NCBI RefSeq assembly: GCF_000003605.2
Contig: NW_003138320.1
Coordinates: 61,183 to 125,182, forward strand
Source of the DNA: Saccoglossus kowalevskii
Taxonomy: Eukaryota > Hemichordata > Enteropneusta > Harrimaniidae
DNA: 64,000 nt
Reading direction: 5' to 3'
Part shown: piece by piece, positions 1 to 12,486 of the stretch
Layout of the letters: every line of letters starts with the position of its first letter
Position numbering within the stretch: the stretch's first letter is position 1
The notes under the pieces: generated by a model
The model's input: the letters and a program-made list of their open reading frames with translations, nothing else
What the model was told of the DNA's origin: nothing
Databases searched by the model: none
Program-made: the position numbers and the translations under genes

Positions 1-46
1 GGAGAACTGAGTGAAAGAAAGGAAATATTCTCTGATAAAGGGTTAG
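1..46 (+). CDS. Putative exon of an unrecognised plus-strand gene, cut by the window edge
   Basis: Frame 1 is open from the first base and reads GELSERKEIFSDKGL, then one G, followed by a possible donor (G/gtaata at 47). The exon therefore ends in phase 1. The residue mix (many E, K, R, S) looks coding and coiled-coil-like, but 15 residues are too few to assign a family. The phase fits the candidate exon at 783-865, whose first two bases would complete a Val codon. I infer this is an internal exon near the 3' end of a gene that begins left of the window. It could be chance; the main support is that three short open segments join in phase and end in a stop followed by a poly(A) signal. Confidence 0.4.
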
Positions 47-782
47 GTAATAGAGGTCTCAGACACATTGGTATTACCTTATAATTCATTTTACTCAATT
101 CATGGGATGAACTTTGGATGTTTTTCATGCGAGAGTTGTCGGGACTAACCGACAGATATTAACAAACGTCTCATAAATATATACTAATGTTTATAAATAA
201 ATACAGAAATAATGTATTGTCATTACAGTGGCGTAAAACCGATTATGCATACAATAACAGGTTAATATATTGTTAAAATCATATGTTTGGTATCAACGTC
301 ATTTGTACAATGTAGAACTGAGTTTTCTAACTTAGCCCAGTTGATTGCGATTCAGAATTGAGTATGGTGGATTCCAGTTCTTGATTCGATTATATACTCA
401 CTTTTTTCGAAACACGTGACATCACTTCTTATTTACCATGAAGGCCATAGATTTTACACACACTGATTTGATTATGTACTGGGGTGTACTTCTCATTGTT
501 TTTTGTTTGTTTTTTCATATCAAATGTTTGTCTGTTGTTTGTTTTAAAGGATTGTAGTATACTCTTTTGTGTTGTCTCTTCGACTTAATAAACTTTAATT
601 TCGATATTGTGTTATAACATTAACAATAACAAATCAGGAAACCGTTTGGACATGTTGACACATAGCTCTTGACCTATATCATACTTTTAATATACATACA
701 TTCAACTATATTTGTATCTTAATTAACTCTTTCCTGTTGATTTATATTAAGATTATCTTGGTGTATCGTGGAAATGCTACAG

Positions 783-865
783 TTGATGTGCAGACCAGTG
801 AACTAACGGTATCTTCGATAGCGGAATGTCAAAAATGCCACGCTTTGAAACAAGAAATGAAATTG
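783..865 (+). CDS. Putative internal exon of the same plus-strand gene
   Basis: The acceptor is gctacag at 776-782 and the donor is GTTAGT at 866. After two bases completing the previous codon, 27 codons read DVQTSELTVSSIAECQKCHA and then LKQEMKL. This looks like real protein: it has a Cys-x-x-Cys pair and a charged amphipathic helix that continues into the next exon (IKNKLVKADIK). An alternative acceptor after attaag (about 750) would keep the same frame and add residues but breaks the phase match with the exon at 1-46. I do not recognise the family. The donor is a non-optimal GTTAGT, which lowers confidence in the exact end. Confidence 0.5.
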
Positions 866-1316
866 GTTAGTAACTTAATGTTTCATCACAGTAATACTTT
901 CTAAGTTATAATAGACTTATTGCGGGTGCGCCTTGGGTGTTTTATATGCTAATTTATGTGCGTTACCTTATAAGGTAACATCAACATAAAACGCGTTGCA
1001 CATTCGCAAATGTTTAAAGAATATTTTACACATTCTATAAAAGGAAATCTTATAGTGTGGAAGTTTGATATTGAAATATTAACTGGTCTGATCTATGTGA
1101 GGACGCCATACACGTTTCTTTGACGTATGTTAAAATGAAAGAACATCAGATAATCATTTGGGACTCGCACTCACTCTAAGACTGCTACTACTATAAGTAT
1201 GTTTTTTTTTCCTAAGAAAAATATGCGTCTAGTGTATATGTTGTATTTTTATTATATTTTCAATTTTACAGTTACCGGTGATCACTGGACTGGGTAGCTG
1301 CGGAAATACATAATTA

Positions 1317-1476
1317 GAGCGGGAGGGTCGTCACCTGCGCACGCGCGGGAATTGAGTCCGAGGCGACAATAACAACACACACTAAAAACGCAAAGACTCA
1401 TGGGTAGACTCTTGGTTGTAAACAATGACACGCTATGCCCATCTGGCATGCGCAGGTGACGACTCCCCCGCCTTAA
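1317..1476. mobile_element. MITE-like inverted-repeat element, family 2, copy 1
   Basis: The left end GCGGGAGGGTCGTCACCTGC and the right end (1449-1471), which reads inward as GCGGGGGAGTCGTCACCTGC, form terminal inverted repeats of about 25 bp around a core of roughly 110 bp. The element lies in the intron between the two last exons of the plus-strand gene. Related copies are at 24822-24955 and 53239-53387. No coding capacity is present. It resembles a non-autonomous DNA transposon; the TTAA at the right edge may be part of a target-site duplication. Confidence 0.7.
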
Positions 1477-1653
1477 ATGTCTATGACAATTTCTGTACTA
1501 GTGTATATGTTGACACATTTTATGTGAACATTTGCTGTGTTTACATCGACCAGTTATCATATTGTGATTTGATCTAATCTATGTAACACGGGCTTACACA
1601 GTTGTTTTTAGGCTGGGGTTGCGTAATATAAAACGTCTTTATTTTGCTCACAG

Positions 1654-1716
1654 ATTAAAAATAAACTGGTGAAAGCGGATATCAAAACATCAAATCGGTG
1701 TGAGCCTACTGTGTGA
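1654..1716 (+). CDS. Putative terminal exon of the plus-strand gene, with stop codon
   Basis: A strong acceptor (tttgctcacag, ending at 1653) opens 20 codons, IKNKLVKADIKTSNRCEPTV, closed by TGA at 1714-1716. It joins the previous exon in phase 0, giving a continuous basic helix (…KQEMKL/IKNKLVKADIK…) and a short polar tail. About 130 bases downstream lie two overlapping AATAAA hexamers, which give a compact 3' UTR and support this as a last exon. The gene converges on FBXO42, which ends at 10459 on the other strand. No known domain is visible. The function is unknown. Confidence 0.5.
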   Translation: MKNKLVKADIKTSNRCEPTV

Positions 1717-1846
1717 AGAACGGGGTGCAACGTGCCTGTAGGATATTCTACAGTTGATAACATATTTTGACAATTGTATCTACCGAAATATTAGTGTTAT
1801 ATTGGAAATACTCTCTGAGATGAGATTTTATCTTCAGTGCAGATAT

Positions 1847-1856
1847 AATAAATAAA
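1847..1856 (+). terminator. Overlapping poly(A) signals for the plus-strand gene
   Basis: Two overlapping AATAAA hexamers (1847-1852 and 1851-1856) lie about 130 bases after the TGA of the putative terminal exon. AATAAA is frequent in AT-rich DNA, so support comes mainly from position. Confidence 0.4.
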
Positions 1857-1870
1857 TGGACTTCATTGAA

Positions 1871-4800
1871 AATATATTTTACCTATCGTCACTTCTTTTC
1901 GGTTAGCATGTTGTCAGCGTGTAGAAATCATACACCATGTACAATAACACGATAAACACTGTTTCACTTTCATTACTGATTCAGAAGTGATACTATTTGG
2001 CACTGGTCACTGACACTAGAACTAAGTGCTGAGCTGTGTCACAAAATACCCGTAGTTGTCACTCGTAGGACAACGTTGCTTTATTGAGCTGTCAGTTTAT
2101 TCCCTTGTTCGTATTATTGGCAGAGATAACATTTCGTTTCTAGATCGCTTGAGGTCTCATAATTGTAGAAATGATTTTGACAATGTAGGGCAGTGTGACA
2201 TACGGGGGTTGTCAAACTCATCTCATTACCAATATGACAACGCCGCGTGTAATTTCATGGATGTATCGGAGGGTATTTTGCTCACCAAAGTCAAGATTTA
2301 TTGATCAAAAATAAGTGAAATAAATGAATATATAATGTAAAATAGGTAAAATGTGACGTTGTTTGACCTTCCAGTGACAGATTTCCAAACGATGCAAGAG
2401 AACACCGACTCTGTAATCTCAATTGGCGATTTCCGAAAGCGGTTGTTTAGCTGAACTTGTTTTCCGGTCGCAAAGTTTCAAATTGTTATAGAAGATGTAT
2501 TTGTCTCGGACAATTCCCTCACTGTACAATCTACGTGGACAGAAAATATATTTTACATTAGATTTCTGATCGTCCCAACGTTTATTGTCTACAGTATATA
2601 CTACACTAGACATAACATTGTACCTTTCATGAACAATACAAAAGCACTCTAGGTTTTTATGTTAACAAAGAATTCTTGATTGTTAATTGAACAAAAAGAA
2701 GTGTTGAATATGAGCCTGAGGAGAATAAGTTTTTGATCAGACAGTTACATTACCTTGACTACTGTCGCAAAATTTGACGTCGGCTTCCCTATTTTGTTCT
2801 TCTGATTTTTTAGTAATTGTGTTATGCATACTCGAGTAACTTGAATATACTGGTATTGGTCAATATAAACGTATTGTTATTACAGACATCCTATTTAGCG
2901 TGATTTCAATGTAGGTATGTATTAACAATGTATTTCCTGCATGTTTATACAATGTATTTCGACATTGATAAATTAAAGAATATTTTTTTTTACGGAATTA
3001 ATTTTGTTTTGGCAGTATGTTTATACAGAAGCCTGGTGATCCCAGTCGAAAAGTGATATGGTCGCCGCATATTATTGGTTTCGTCTCTCTGGGGCCTTAT
3101 CCCAAATGTGGTACTACTGGTATATTACAAGGCCATTGCTACCGGTGATGTAAAATAATAATAGATTTACTAGTAGTTTGTTGTGTTGCGCTTATATCGA
3201 ACGATTTACACGCATGATGTCACCCGGAGCATTCGCCTGGTGTTCTAGTACCATCTTCGCCTATCTACCAAATAAAGCTCCAAAATGAGACCACTACAGT
3301 ACAATTCGGAAAACTAAATGAGATCTATGATGTAGTATTACACGATACCTGAATGAGACATCACGTCAATAACGTCAATAAAATAGATACCATACACACT
3401 TATAAATATTGCATATTATTTATTAAACACATACCCCGTTTGGTTTTGGAGAAAGCCACCATATATCAATATTTCTCTAGCAGATACCCCGTTCACATGA
3501 TCCTTTTTGGCGTAAATTCATACCCCGAACTCTAGAACGCAGCCAGGCCACCCAACTCACCGGGATATATTATAAACTTAGTTATTTGTTTTTCATTTGT
3601 ATATATTTTTTGTACTGAATTTATACAGGATCCCCTAATGTCAGTGACTGGGAAATCAAAAAGACACACAGACACATTAGTACGCTGATGTCATGAAGTG
3701 TTTTATTTGTCATTTTTAAATAGAAATAGGACCAATACAGAGGTAAATCGATCAAGTCTTTGGATTTTAGTGTTCATCAAATAATGTTTTTTTTTGGTCC
3801 TATTTCCCATGTTAAAAGAAAGATATCCTTTGTCAAAATGCCACATTATTATGCCAAATAGCTAAATGAATACATAAATAAATAAATAAGTGAATAAATA
3901 AATTAGTGCTGCGCTATATCGTCATTGGAAGCCATTTTAGCGGTCATCTTGGATTGTTTATAATATTTGAACACATCTGAACATGACCATCATCCTGTCT
4001 TATCTAAAAGACATGAACCCGTATAGACTGCAGATTCTCAGTCATTTGATATTTAAAATATAAAAAAAATCCAACATATAAATTAGGTGGACCATAATTG
4101 TAGAGGGTCGGCAAGAGATATTTTCGTAAGCTGTAATAAATTGTTTTTATTTTCGTGATAATGTAATTTAAATAAATAATAAACGTAAATTCATAGACAT
4201 GATGTAAAATGTAATTAGCTATTTTATTCGTCCGTAATTTGTACAAAGATCTTAATTTTTGTAAGCGTATAAAGCACTCTCCAAATTAAATGTCGTAGTT
4301 CGTACGCAATTTCCAATTTTGTTCTTAAACACAAAGTATCAAAAATATTATAAATTAAAAATGTAATTAGGAATTTGCCTTCGAAGTGTAAAAATCTATT
4401 TTTTACTGTAAATGGAACTGTAAAAACGTGAAACTGTAACTCGTACCAGCTCCCTCCATTGTAGGTTATGTGGTATGTGGTCTCTGTGGTGGTATGTGGT
4501 CTCTGGTCTATCAAAATACGCAGTGTTGTCTATTATTCAGTTCCAGTACATGCCGAAGCTTATTCAAGAAGGGCGCCGTTATCTCACATTCATATTTAAA
4601 TCAACTTTATTTTCCCAAACATATAAGATAAAATTACATTTGAAACAATTCTAAAAATCCGCCGCATAGTGATATATTCCTAAAAAATAAGAAGACAAAA
4701 TACAAAATGGCGACCATTTTGAATTTATTCAAATTACACAAAATGCAGGTGGAAACATTGTACCCCAAAATACTTAGGTCATTTGCATTTGCACTTTTCT

Positions 4801-6700
4801 ACGGCAGTCGGGAAATTAAAATGCGTTGACAATATGAAAAATACTGATTAATTTTAGAAGGATAAAATAAAGAGTCCCACTAGTGTGATCAACAAATGGC
4901 AAACACAACATTTGTATATACAAATAGTCAATTCATTTGTTTTAACAATTTCTATCAAGTGTTTCAATAAGTGTGGCACATAAATAAATAAACTTGCTGG
5001 CTGTGTTTATTTTTGTATACCTAAACAGATTTTCATAGCTGGCTTACATCTTCATGTTTGTCTTGTGTCATTCATTTGACAGAATACATACAACTTGTCT
5101 TTGCGGCTGTTATGTGTAACATTGTTGGTAGTGTATTTTGAACTTTTAAAATTGTAGGAACGAATTGAATTTATATTTATAGCATGAGAGCATATTTATA
5201 CATGAGAATCAGTTGATGCAATATTTTATGGAACTCTAAATTCGTGCTGAATGTATAATAGTTAATTGGCACATATGTACTATCTCGATAATGACATTTT
5301 CTGTATTGTCTTGATTAAATAAATTATTGCACTATTATTACTGCACTAACTTTTATAAAAACCCATGTTATATTATTATACAAGGGTCATTGACCTCAAT
5401 ACTGTATATTAATACTGTAGTATTTAATTATTAATTGAGGAACGCGTTGGCTAGTATTTTTCTTGCCACATTTTGTCTAAATATGTTGCTGTTCTACCAG
5501 TTTTAGAAGTTTTTATACAACTCAGAGCAGAATTGTTCATACCTAAATTGTATTTAATATTTTCGCGCAAAATCATCATTGGGCAAGGTTGTAATAGTAA
5601 CGTTATGCTCAATTAAAGGCAGACGAGTTACGCCCTCATCTGGCAGCGTCTCTGGTGTGTGGTCGATGGCAGAGGGCGCAACAAGTTTTGTACCGCTTGA
5701 AGATTACTAGTATCATGCAGGCCATGGTAACCATAATTACAACCAAATGCTTCATGAATATTCGAATAGTCCGCTTTTGCCAATATATAAATAACAATTG
5801 TTCCTGGACTGGTTTGCAAATTGACGATATTTTTGGAAAATCTGAGGTACTAAGTTTTCAAACATATGCCTGGCGTGGAAAATAGTTGACAAGCCCCTGT
5901 GTGCTGTGGTGCCGCAAAGACTGTCAACACCATATCAGTACATGTCATTAGTGTTGGCAACTCTTCAGTTGGAGCAACGCCACTTTCCGATTGGTCAAGA
6001 AAGACACTATTTCTGGTACGCCGGTGAAGGGGAGATGCTTTGACGTTACCGGAAGTGAGGAAAGGCACCCAGGGGTACTCTGACTCAGATGTTCATTGGC
6101 CGCACAGAAGGGAAACAAACGTCAGCAAGGTGTACCACACTTTTCAGACACGTTTGCAGTCCGAACAGTGCTCTAGCTAACTACCATTACATTGTGTGAC
6201 TATCTGCTGGCAATAGGGTACTGGAAATCACGCAACACATTCATTGATCTTCATTTGTCAAAACCTCTAATCCCTCTCTCCTAACAGCACTGATTATCAA
6301 AGATATAGTACGGTCATTGCTGTACAGAGAGTGACAAACTCGCGCATACAGTGACTCGCTGCCGGACTTTTGGTTGTGAAGTTGGGCTTACTTTTTACAT
6401 TTGCAACGAAGCATCGTCATTCAAGTTATGCCTTCGGAATTATTTAAGGTGTAGGCATTTCTTTAAAATAACACATCTCATACCAACTTACCCTAGGGTG
6501 TATTAAGTGTTTGCATTGCATTGAATTTACACTGTCTTAATTGGGCCTGGAACGTCCGTGATGGCTACGGCTAACTGGAGAAGCCCCTCTAAAAGATATT
6601 CTCGGCGGTACATATATGCGACCTTATGACCCAAATTTTTGAATGAAAACAATGCCTCATATTTCACCCATAGCAGAACAAAGCAAGTGACATGAATATT
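1871..6700. other. Intergenic stretch between two convergent genes
   Basis: No supportable exon was found on either strand. Open frames here are short and of low complexity. Most of it is AT-rich, with CA-, TA- and poly-T-rich patches. A GC-richer block at about 5600-6600 stands out and has CpGs and restricted open frames on both strands, but no splice-flanked coding segment. It may be an old transposon fragment or an unmethylated regulatory region. Confidence 0.5.
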
Positions 6701-9700
6701 GATATGTTTACAATTTTATTTCTATTTTTACAATTTCATTTATATTTGCTACTTTTTACAGATTCTTAGAGATTCTATTCTCAACACAACTACATGGTAG
6801 TACAAGCATTGACATGTAAATGATTGGCCAATTCTACCTTGCATCTGTCCACTGACCAATTGGCATGCTGTAAATTACTATGCAAATAATTTAATTAGCA
6901 TATCCAGAACTGTCAGTTTCATTGAAACAAAGTATTTGTTATTGTTGCTACTGACCAATCAGAACGTCATAAATGCATATGCAAATCATCAAATTAACAT
7001 ATTCAGTACTACAGATACAGTGTTGAATGTCTACATACAAGATCAAACAGAGGTTTTCAAACAAACTGATATTTTCCACTCAGTGAATTTTTAGATACAG
7101 GTGATTCTTTTTTTACTCAAAATTTCTAAATTGAACCACTTGCAAGCACCTATAATATAAGTATGTAAGTAACCAATGAAATCATGGTACATATTGACTA
7201 TATCCCTTCTTTCTGAATGATTACAATGGTTAGAATTATCACATAAATCACTGAGTTGCCTCAACGTCAACTGTAGATAATTATTAGATGGTTGATGGTA
7301 TATGTCACTCATCATGAATAATAAATTTCAGTTTGGAGCATACAAGTGGATGCAATAAGGATTCTTTTTAAATAAATATACCACTCACAATAACATTCTA
7401 GAAAAAAAAAACTTGTTTGCATATTCATTCACCTCTGACAATTAATTTGCATCCAAAAGAAACATGTTCCAGCAACAATTGCAATAGTTATTTTTTCTCT
7501 CGGTGATGACAAATCAGAACAATTTTTTTTTCCAAACATGCTGCATCATCAGTTTATATTGGTTTCACTGTCTGATTGTACGCAGTTTAATGCAGTTATT
7601 TGTTGTGAAAATCAACAGAAATCAATTACAATAACTTATCCCTGATTGGGGACAAAAACAATACACACCAAAAATGCTGTTTTCAGCAAAATCAAATTAA
7701 CAAGAGCTATTACAACAGTAAGAAGATAATATACTGGCTTCAGAATGGTACACAATTGTTGCCTAGCAACAACGTAGCCAGTTGGACTGGAATTATAACA
7801 TGTCAGGTCTGAAAAGTAAAATTGTACTCACAGCTGGCAGAAAATGAATTGAAACAAAACACAAAACTGAACAAAGACATTGATTATCAAAATATAAATG
7901 AAAACATTAAATAAGAAAAAAAACCAAAAAAATATAATAAATACATGTTACACAATGAAAACATTAATAAGAAAAATAACAAAAAAAAATATAATAAATA
8001 CATGTTACACAATAAACTGAGAATAAAGCATGTTGAGAGCTCCCCTGTACCAGCCTTGCCAAGTCTTGGTTGTAAATACATCCAAGATGGCTGCCAGTGT
8101 AAGTGAAAGATCCATTCATGAGACTTCTTGTCTCTTGAATAGTTTTCCATTCACACAGGTACAAAATAAATATTAGTACAATCACAGTATGACAAAAGAA
8201 TGAATTACTGTCATTCATCCATAGACAAAGTACTGTCAAGATTTGCATATTTCTACAACACAAAGTAACAGAGTTTCTCATTGGCTAATGTATATACACA
8301 GAATTTCACAGTTTCAAAAGTTATTACAAACGTATCTCAATAGAAAAAATAGTAAAAAAAATACTGTAAATCAGTGATAACTTTGTTCAAAACAAGCACT
8401 CAAAATTGGAAGCAATGAACATCCATTAAATTTGTCAAATGAATTCTTTGCTCAACTGATGTGGTTCAATTGGCAAGTAATCTTCGTTAAAAAGAGCCAT
8501 CATGCTATACAACCATTTCAAAACATCCCTGAGGGCGCTCTAACAATAATTTGTCAAACTGAACCATAGAGGGCGCCCACAGCAATATTTTTACTACTTC
8601 GACAGTTATTCAACAGGTGAACTTATGCAGACAATTAAGAAGCTAGTGAAGTATTAGTTCCTTTTTAAATACATTTCACACAAAAGTTTTTTTTCCATTT
8701 AAATTCTCAACTGGATGAGTGTGCATATACAACTACATAAAACCACAAACAGTATGGTTAAGGAAGAGCATATGTCTGTCTTCAAACCATTTTTTTTTTC
8801 CACAAATAAACATCATGCATTTCAATACTGCAATTTAAATATTACAAAACCATTTTTTTGGAAGTTTAATTATAAATTATTTTGAAAATTCAATAAAGCT
8901 ATAAAGGTAGCAAAATATTCAGATTAAGAAAGCTGTCTTTTTTTCGTCCTGAAAAATAATAAATTATTCCTTATTTTTGTGCATAATAATGCAAGCATTA
9001 GGTCATGGACCAATAAAAAAAACACTGTTACAAAATCAATTTTAGAAATCAGGAAGTAGCCTACTCAAGTTAAAATACATTTCTTTATAACCCGTAACAC
9101 ATACTTTTTTTTTCACAACAGGCTTGTCTTGATTCAGAATTCTACAAAAATTCTATGAAAAAAACATACATATTTATTTTTTTAAGTTACTAAGGGAGTC
9201 AATTCGGCTGCCTGTAATTGTCATTTGCATGACAAAGTTGTTTCTGGGTGTACGTGACTAGAAAAATACTCACTCTAGGGAGCTTACACTAAAATCTAAT
9301 CTATGTTTCAAACTTTTTTTGTTAAAAGATAACATTCATCTCAAACAAATGTAATGATTATGTCTGTTACTTCAACCCTGAGCATATTCACCTATGGTAA
9401 GATAACAACAAAGGGACGACATAATCGCATAGCTAATAGCGATAAAGGATTATTACACCATCGAATTTACATAAGTTTTAGATCTACTGACTGATCTGAA
9501 CTGAGTACTGGTAAGTTTATTAAATACAGGTAGGGAAGTCCAGCGAAAAGTCATATCATAGAACTAGTACCTTTGTTGGTCATAAAGAAACTAGGAAAAG
9601 AATTGGATATTTCATACAGATGCATGAATCCCATACTTTTGTTATTGCAGTACTCAAATCATTAATAGTACTTTTACATTTACAATATTTTTGAATTAGT

Positions 9701-10458
9701 CAAATTTATTTTATTTTTGACTGACACTTAAGATTATAATCTGTCTAATACGAATATAATAACATTTTACAGGAGATTGCTTGCTCATATTTCAAACCAT
9801 TTTAATTACAAACCAAGCCTTACCTTTATGGAATGCTTATAGGATAGGTGTACATTTATTCAAATATCTTTCTGGAAAAATCCGCAGAGTAAAGACATTA
9901 CAGTCACAAGGATAGACAATTCCACAACAAACTGGCAGACTCAAACAACACAGTCTTAATATGAACTATAAAAACAAATATCACTTGTGGGTCATTTCAA
10001 ATTTTGGATGCTGTTATTATACGATGTGGAAAAACTTCTCTTAAGATACCAGAGTATCATCAATTAAAAAATGTCAGCACACAGTATATTGAATAGTAAA
10101 TACCAAAGCCAAAATCTTTGAATATACTTTTAACTGTCAGTTAAACAATTTTTTCAGTTAAATCAAAAGATTTGTGCCATGAGAGTTCAAAATTATAATC
10201 AAAAAAAAAAAAAAAGTATTAAATTTGCACCAATAATTTGGAGGGAAACAATTCTGGCTGTGAAAGTATTAATTGGTTGTACGAAATACAAACCAGGGCA
10301 TATCAGTTGAAAGTGCTCTTAAAAACTCATAGCACATATAACTGAGGATCGGAAACAACCCAATGTTTAGAAATGTTCAACAATATAATACAATAGTCAT
10401 TCTGTGGTCCCGTCATAGGAAAATACAGTTATGTGTGCATTATGGAAGACAGACAATT
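6700..10458 (-). other. FBXO42 3' UTR and/or downstream flank
   Basis: This AT-rich DNA lies directly beyond the FBXO42 stop codon. Several minus-strand AATAAA signals (for example at 9855-9860 and around 9705) could end the transcript, and the sequence alone does not decide which is used. It contains an imperfect duplication with CCAAT and ATGCAAAT words at 6815-7015, a duplicated A-rich stretch of about 60 bp at 7895-8020, and homopolymer runs. No coding exon is seen. Confidence 0.45.
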
Positions 10459-11781
10459 TCAAAATGCAAAATACACTGCGTTAGTGGCAGTAGCTTTCGA
10501 ATCAGGAGTAATTTTAGTGACATCGTCCAACATTCCACCAAACATGACCAACTCTCCTCTGCCAACCACCAACGAATACAAACTAGTCTCTGGAGGAGGT
10601 CCATGCTGGTTTGTAACGGCTGTGGTGATTGGTTGATTATTAGATAACCTAACAGGACCTGCACTGCTTCCTGGGATTTGTTGATGCAACGGAGAACCGG
10701 GTTGACTTGATCGGTTACTTCGGACAACCTGACAGTTTGACGAATCAGACGGCGACGAGAGAGGTGTCCTGACTGGTTGCCAAGCGATATACCTATTGTT
10801 CGCAACATTTGAAATGTCCAGTACATACATTTGCATAGTATTTCTCGGCCATGCGTTGAATTTAGTCCCTGAATTTGTGCGAAAGTTTTTACGACAAGGT
10901 GAACCAAAGGTTTGGGTGCTTTGACGGTGGCCAGGACTCCCTGATCTGTGACTGGGAGAAGTATGTCCATTTTCAGGAATGCCACCAACAGCACCATTCA
11001 ACTGCAGCGACGGGGAGCTCCTACCAGAGTTAGATCGAGAATCAAATCTATCGTTATCTGGAAGTTCATTTCTAAACGAACAGGCACCAAGCGAATTTAA
11101 AGTGGCAGCAGCAGCGGCGGCAGCATCAGCAACAGTTAATGACCTTGTTGGTGAACCATTATTGCTATCTCGATCCTCATACCGACCTCTTGGTGGTCGG
11201 AGTACTGAATCGCTAAAACTTCTTGCAGTATTGTCCATTGCGTCACTTCTGGATCGCAAATGTCGAAGTTTAAAGATTCGTGTCCTGGCTGGCGATCCAA
11301 AAGACGATGACGAGCTGCTGGACACACATCTAGAGAAACTATTACTACTGCCAGATGCACTAGCTCCTTCCACAGGTGTGGAGCCAAGACTACATCTCCG
11401 TGACAATGTACGTTGTGGTGAAAAGTCTCGACTCTCAGAGTTAGCAACAGTTCTACTCGGCATTTCCCAATCTAATAGATTATTTTCTGGGTCTGAGAAA
11501 GTCCTAACAACAGGTCGGCGCCGGAGACTGCCATGTCTGGTATGTACTGGCGATTCACGTCCATCAGAAGGCATATTGACTCTCTGTGGAGAATGTTGTC
11601 TCCTAAAATCGTGATTTGCAGCATTGGCCCGTGGAGGGGAGGAATGATGTCTGTATGCATTAGCCCGTAGAACAAAATTATTGCCCGTATGAGATCGCTG
11701 ATGCTGTGGTTTTAGTGGAATGGTAGGGATGCTTGATCTGTTCTTCATACTTTTACTGAACACAACTACACGCTCACCAAT
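10459..11781 (-). CDS. FBXO42: FBXO42 terminal coding exon: disordered insert and C-terminal Kelch blade
   Basis: The acceptor (ctatcag on the minus strand) precedes ATT at 11781, and the TGA stop is at 10459-10461; 440 residues in phase 0. It opens with IGERVVVFSK, completing the Kelch blade begun in the previous exon. About 290 low-complexity residues follow, rich in Ser, Pro and Arg, with many SP/SPxR sites, a run of seven Ser and a run of seven Ala. The conserved end then appears: TMQMYVLDIS, and later GPPPETSLYSLVVGRGELVM followed by FGGM and NAVYF. This order and these motifs match vertebrate FBXO42 (F-box only protein 42, JFK), a substrate receptor of an SCF ubiquitin ligase known in humans to target p53. 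Compared with what I recall of the human protein, some 55 extra residues separate the MQMYVLDI and PPETSL motifs. SP sites and charge suggest phospho-regulation (inference). Confidence 0.93.
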   Translation of the reverse strand: MGERVVVFSKSMKNRSSIPTIPLKPQHQRSHTGNNFVLRANAYRHHSSPPRANAANHDFRRQHSPQRVNMPSDGRESPVHTRHGSLRRRPVVRTFSDPENNLLDWEMPSRTVANSESRDFSPQRTLSRRCSLGSTPVEGASASGSSNSFSRCVSSSSSSSFGSPARTRIFKLRHLRSRSDAMDNTARSFSDSVLRPPRGRYEDRDSNNGSPTRSLTVADAAAAAAATLNSLGACSFRNELPDNDRFDSRSNSGRSSPSLQLNGAVGGIPENGHTSPSHRSGSPGHRQSTQTFGSPCRKNFRTNSGTKFNAWPRNTMQMYVLDISNVANNRYIAWQPVRTPLSSPSDSSNCQVVRSNRSSQPGSPLHQQIPGSSAGPVRLSNNQPITTAVTNQHGPPPETSLYSLVVGRGELVMFGGMLDDVTKITPDSKATATNAVYFAF

Positions 11782-12486
11782 CTGATAGAAAGACAAGAAT
11801 AAATCAAGTACAGTTTGTGATGTGGTGTGATTTGATATACAGTGAAAATACTCTGTTAAACAAACAACTGCCCCATATACATGTATGTATATATATATAT
11901 TTCCCCTCAGACACGTGTAGCTCTTATTGATTACCCGGATTCTCATAACTTGAATTAACTATGCAATCCGCACTAGATGTCAAACTACAAATAACTGAGG
12001 GGAATACCAGAAATACTGAAAAACATCATTTACCGGGTACATAAAAAGTGACTTCCCATGAAAATGATATCAAATTTCCCTTTAAAAGTCTACATGGGAA
12101 TAAGCACCCCAATATTATTTTCAAAGTTGGTATATGCAAGTAGTTGATGGTCAAAATGCAGCGGAATAATACCGTAAACAATAAGGCAGAGGTGTGAAAG
12201 GCTATGAATGTAAGGTCCAGTACAAAACCAGAAATTTCAAAACAGCAACATTGTCTTTTCTTTTTCACCACCTTTTTTCTTTAAAATGACACTCCAAATA
12301 TCTTGGTTGCATATGAAAAAGTCAAGCAAACGATACATTTCACACCATGATTTGAACTTGATGAATATTTTTTTAAAACAATAGTGTTGAAGAGACCTCA
12401 AGATGGATTGTAAATCAAGTTGTTGTAAAGTTATAGGGGCTTTTTTTCGTATAAAGACATTGAACAATTTGATGGGCCATACATAC

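Noticed and set aside
5850-6068. 72-codon minus-strand frame in the GC-richer block
   Set aside because: No recognised motif, no splice support, and a competing plus-strand frame overlaps it.
10979-11614. 211-codon plus-strand frame opposite the FBXO42 last exon
   Set aside because: Antisense shadow of a well-supported coding exon; its Leu/Ser-rich content mirrors the sense Ser/Arg/Pro codons.
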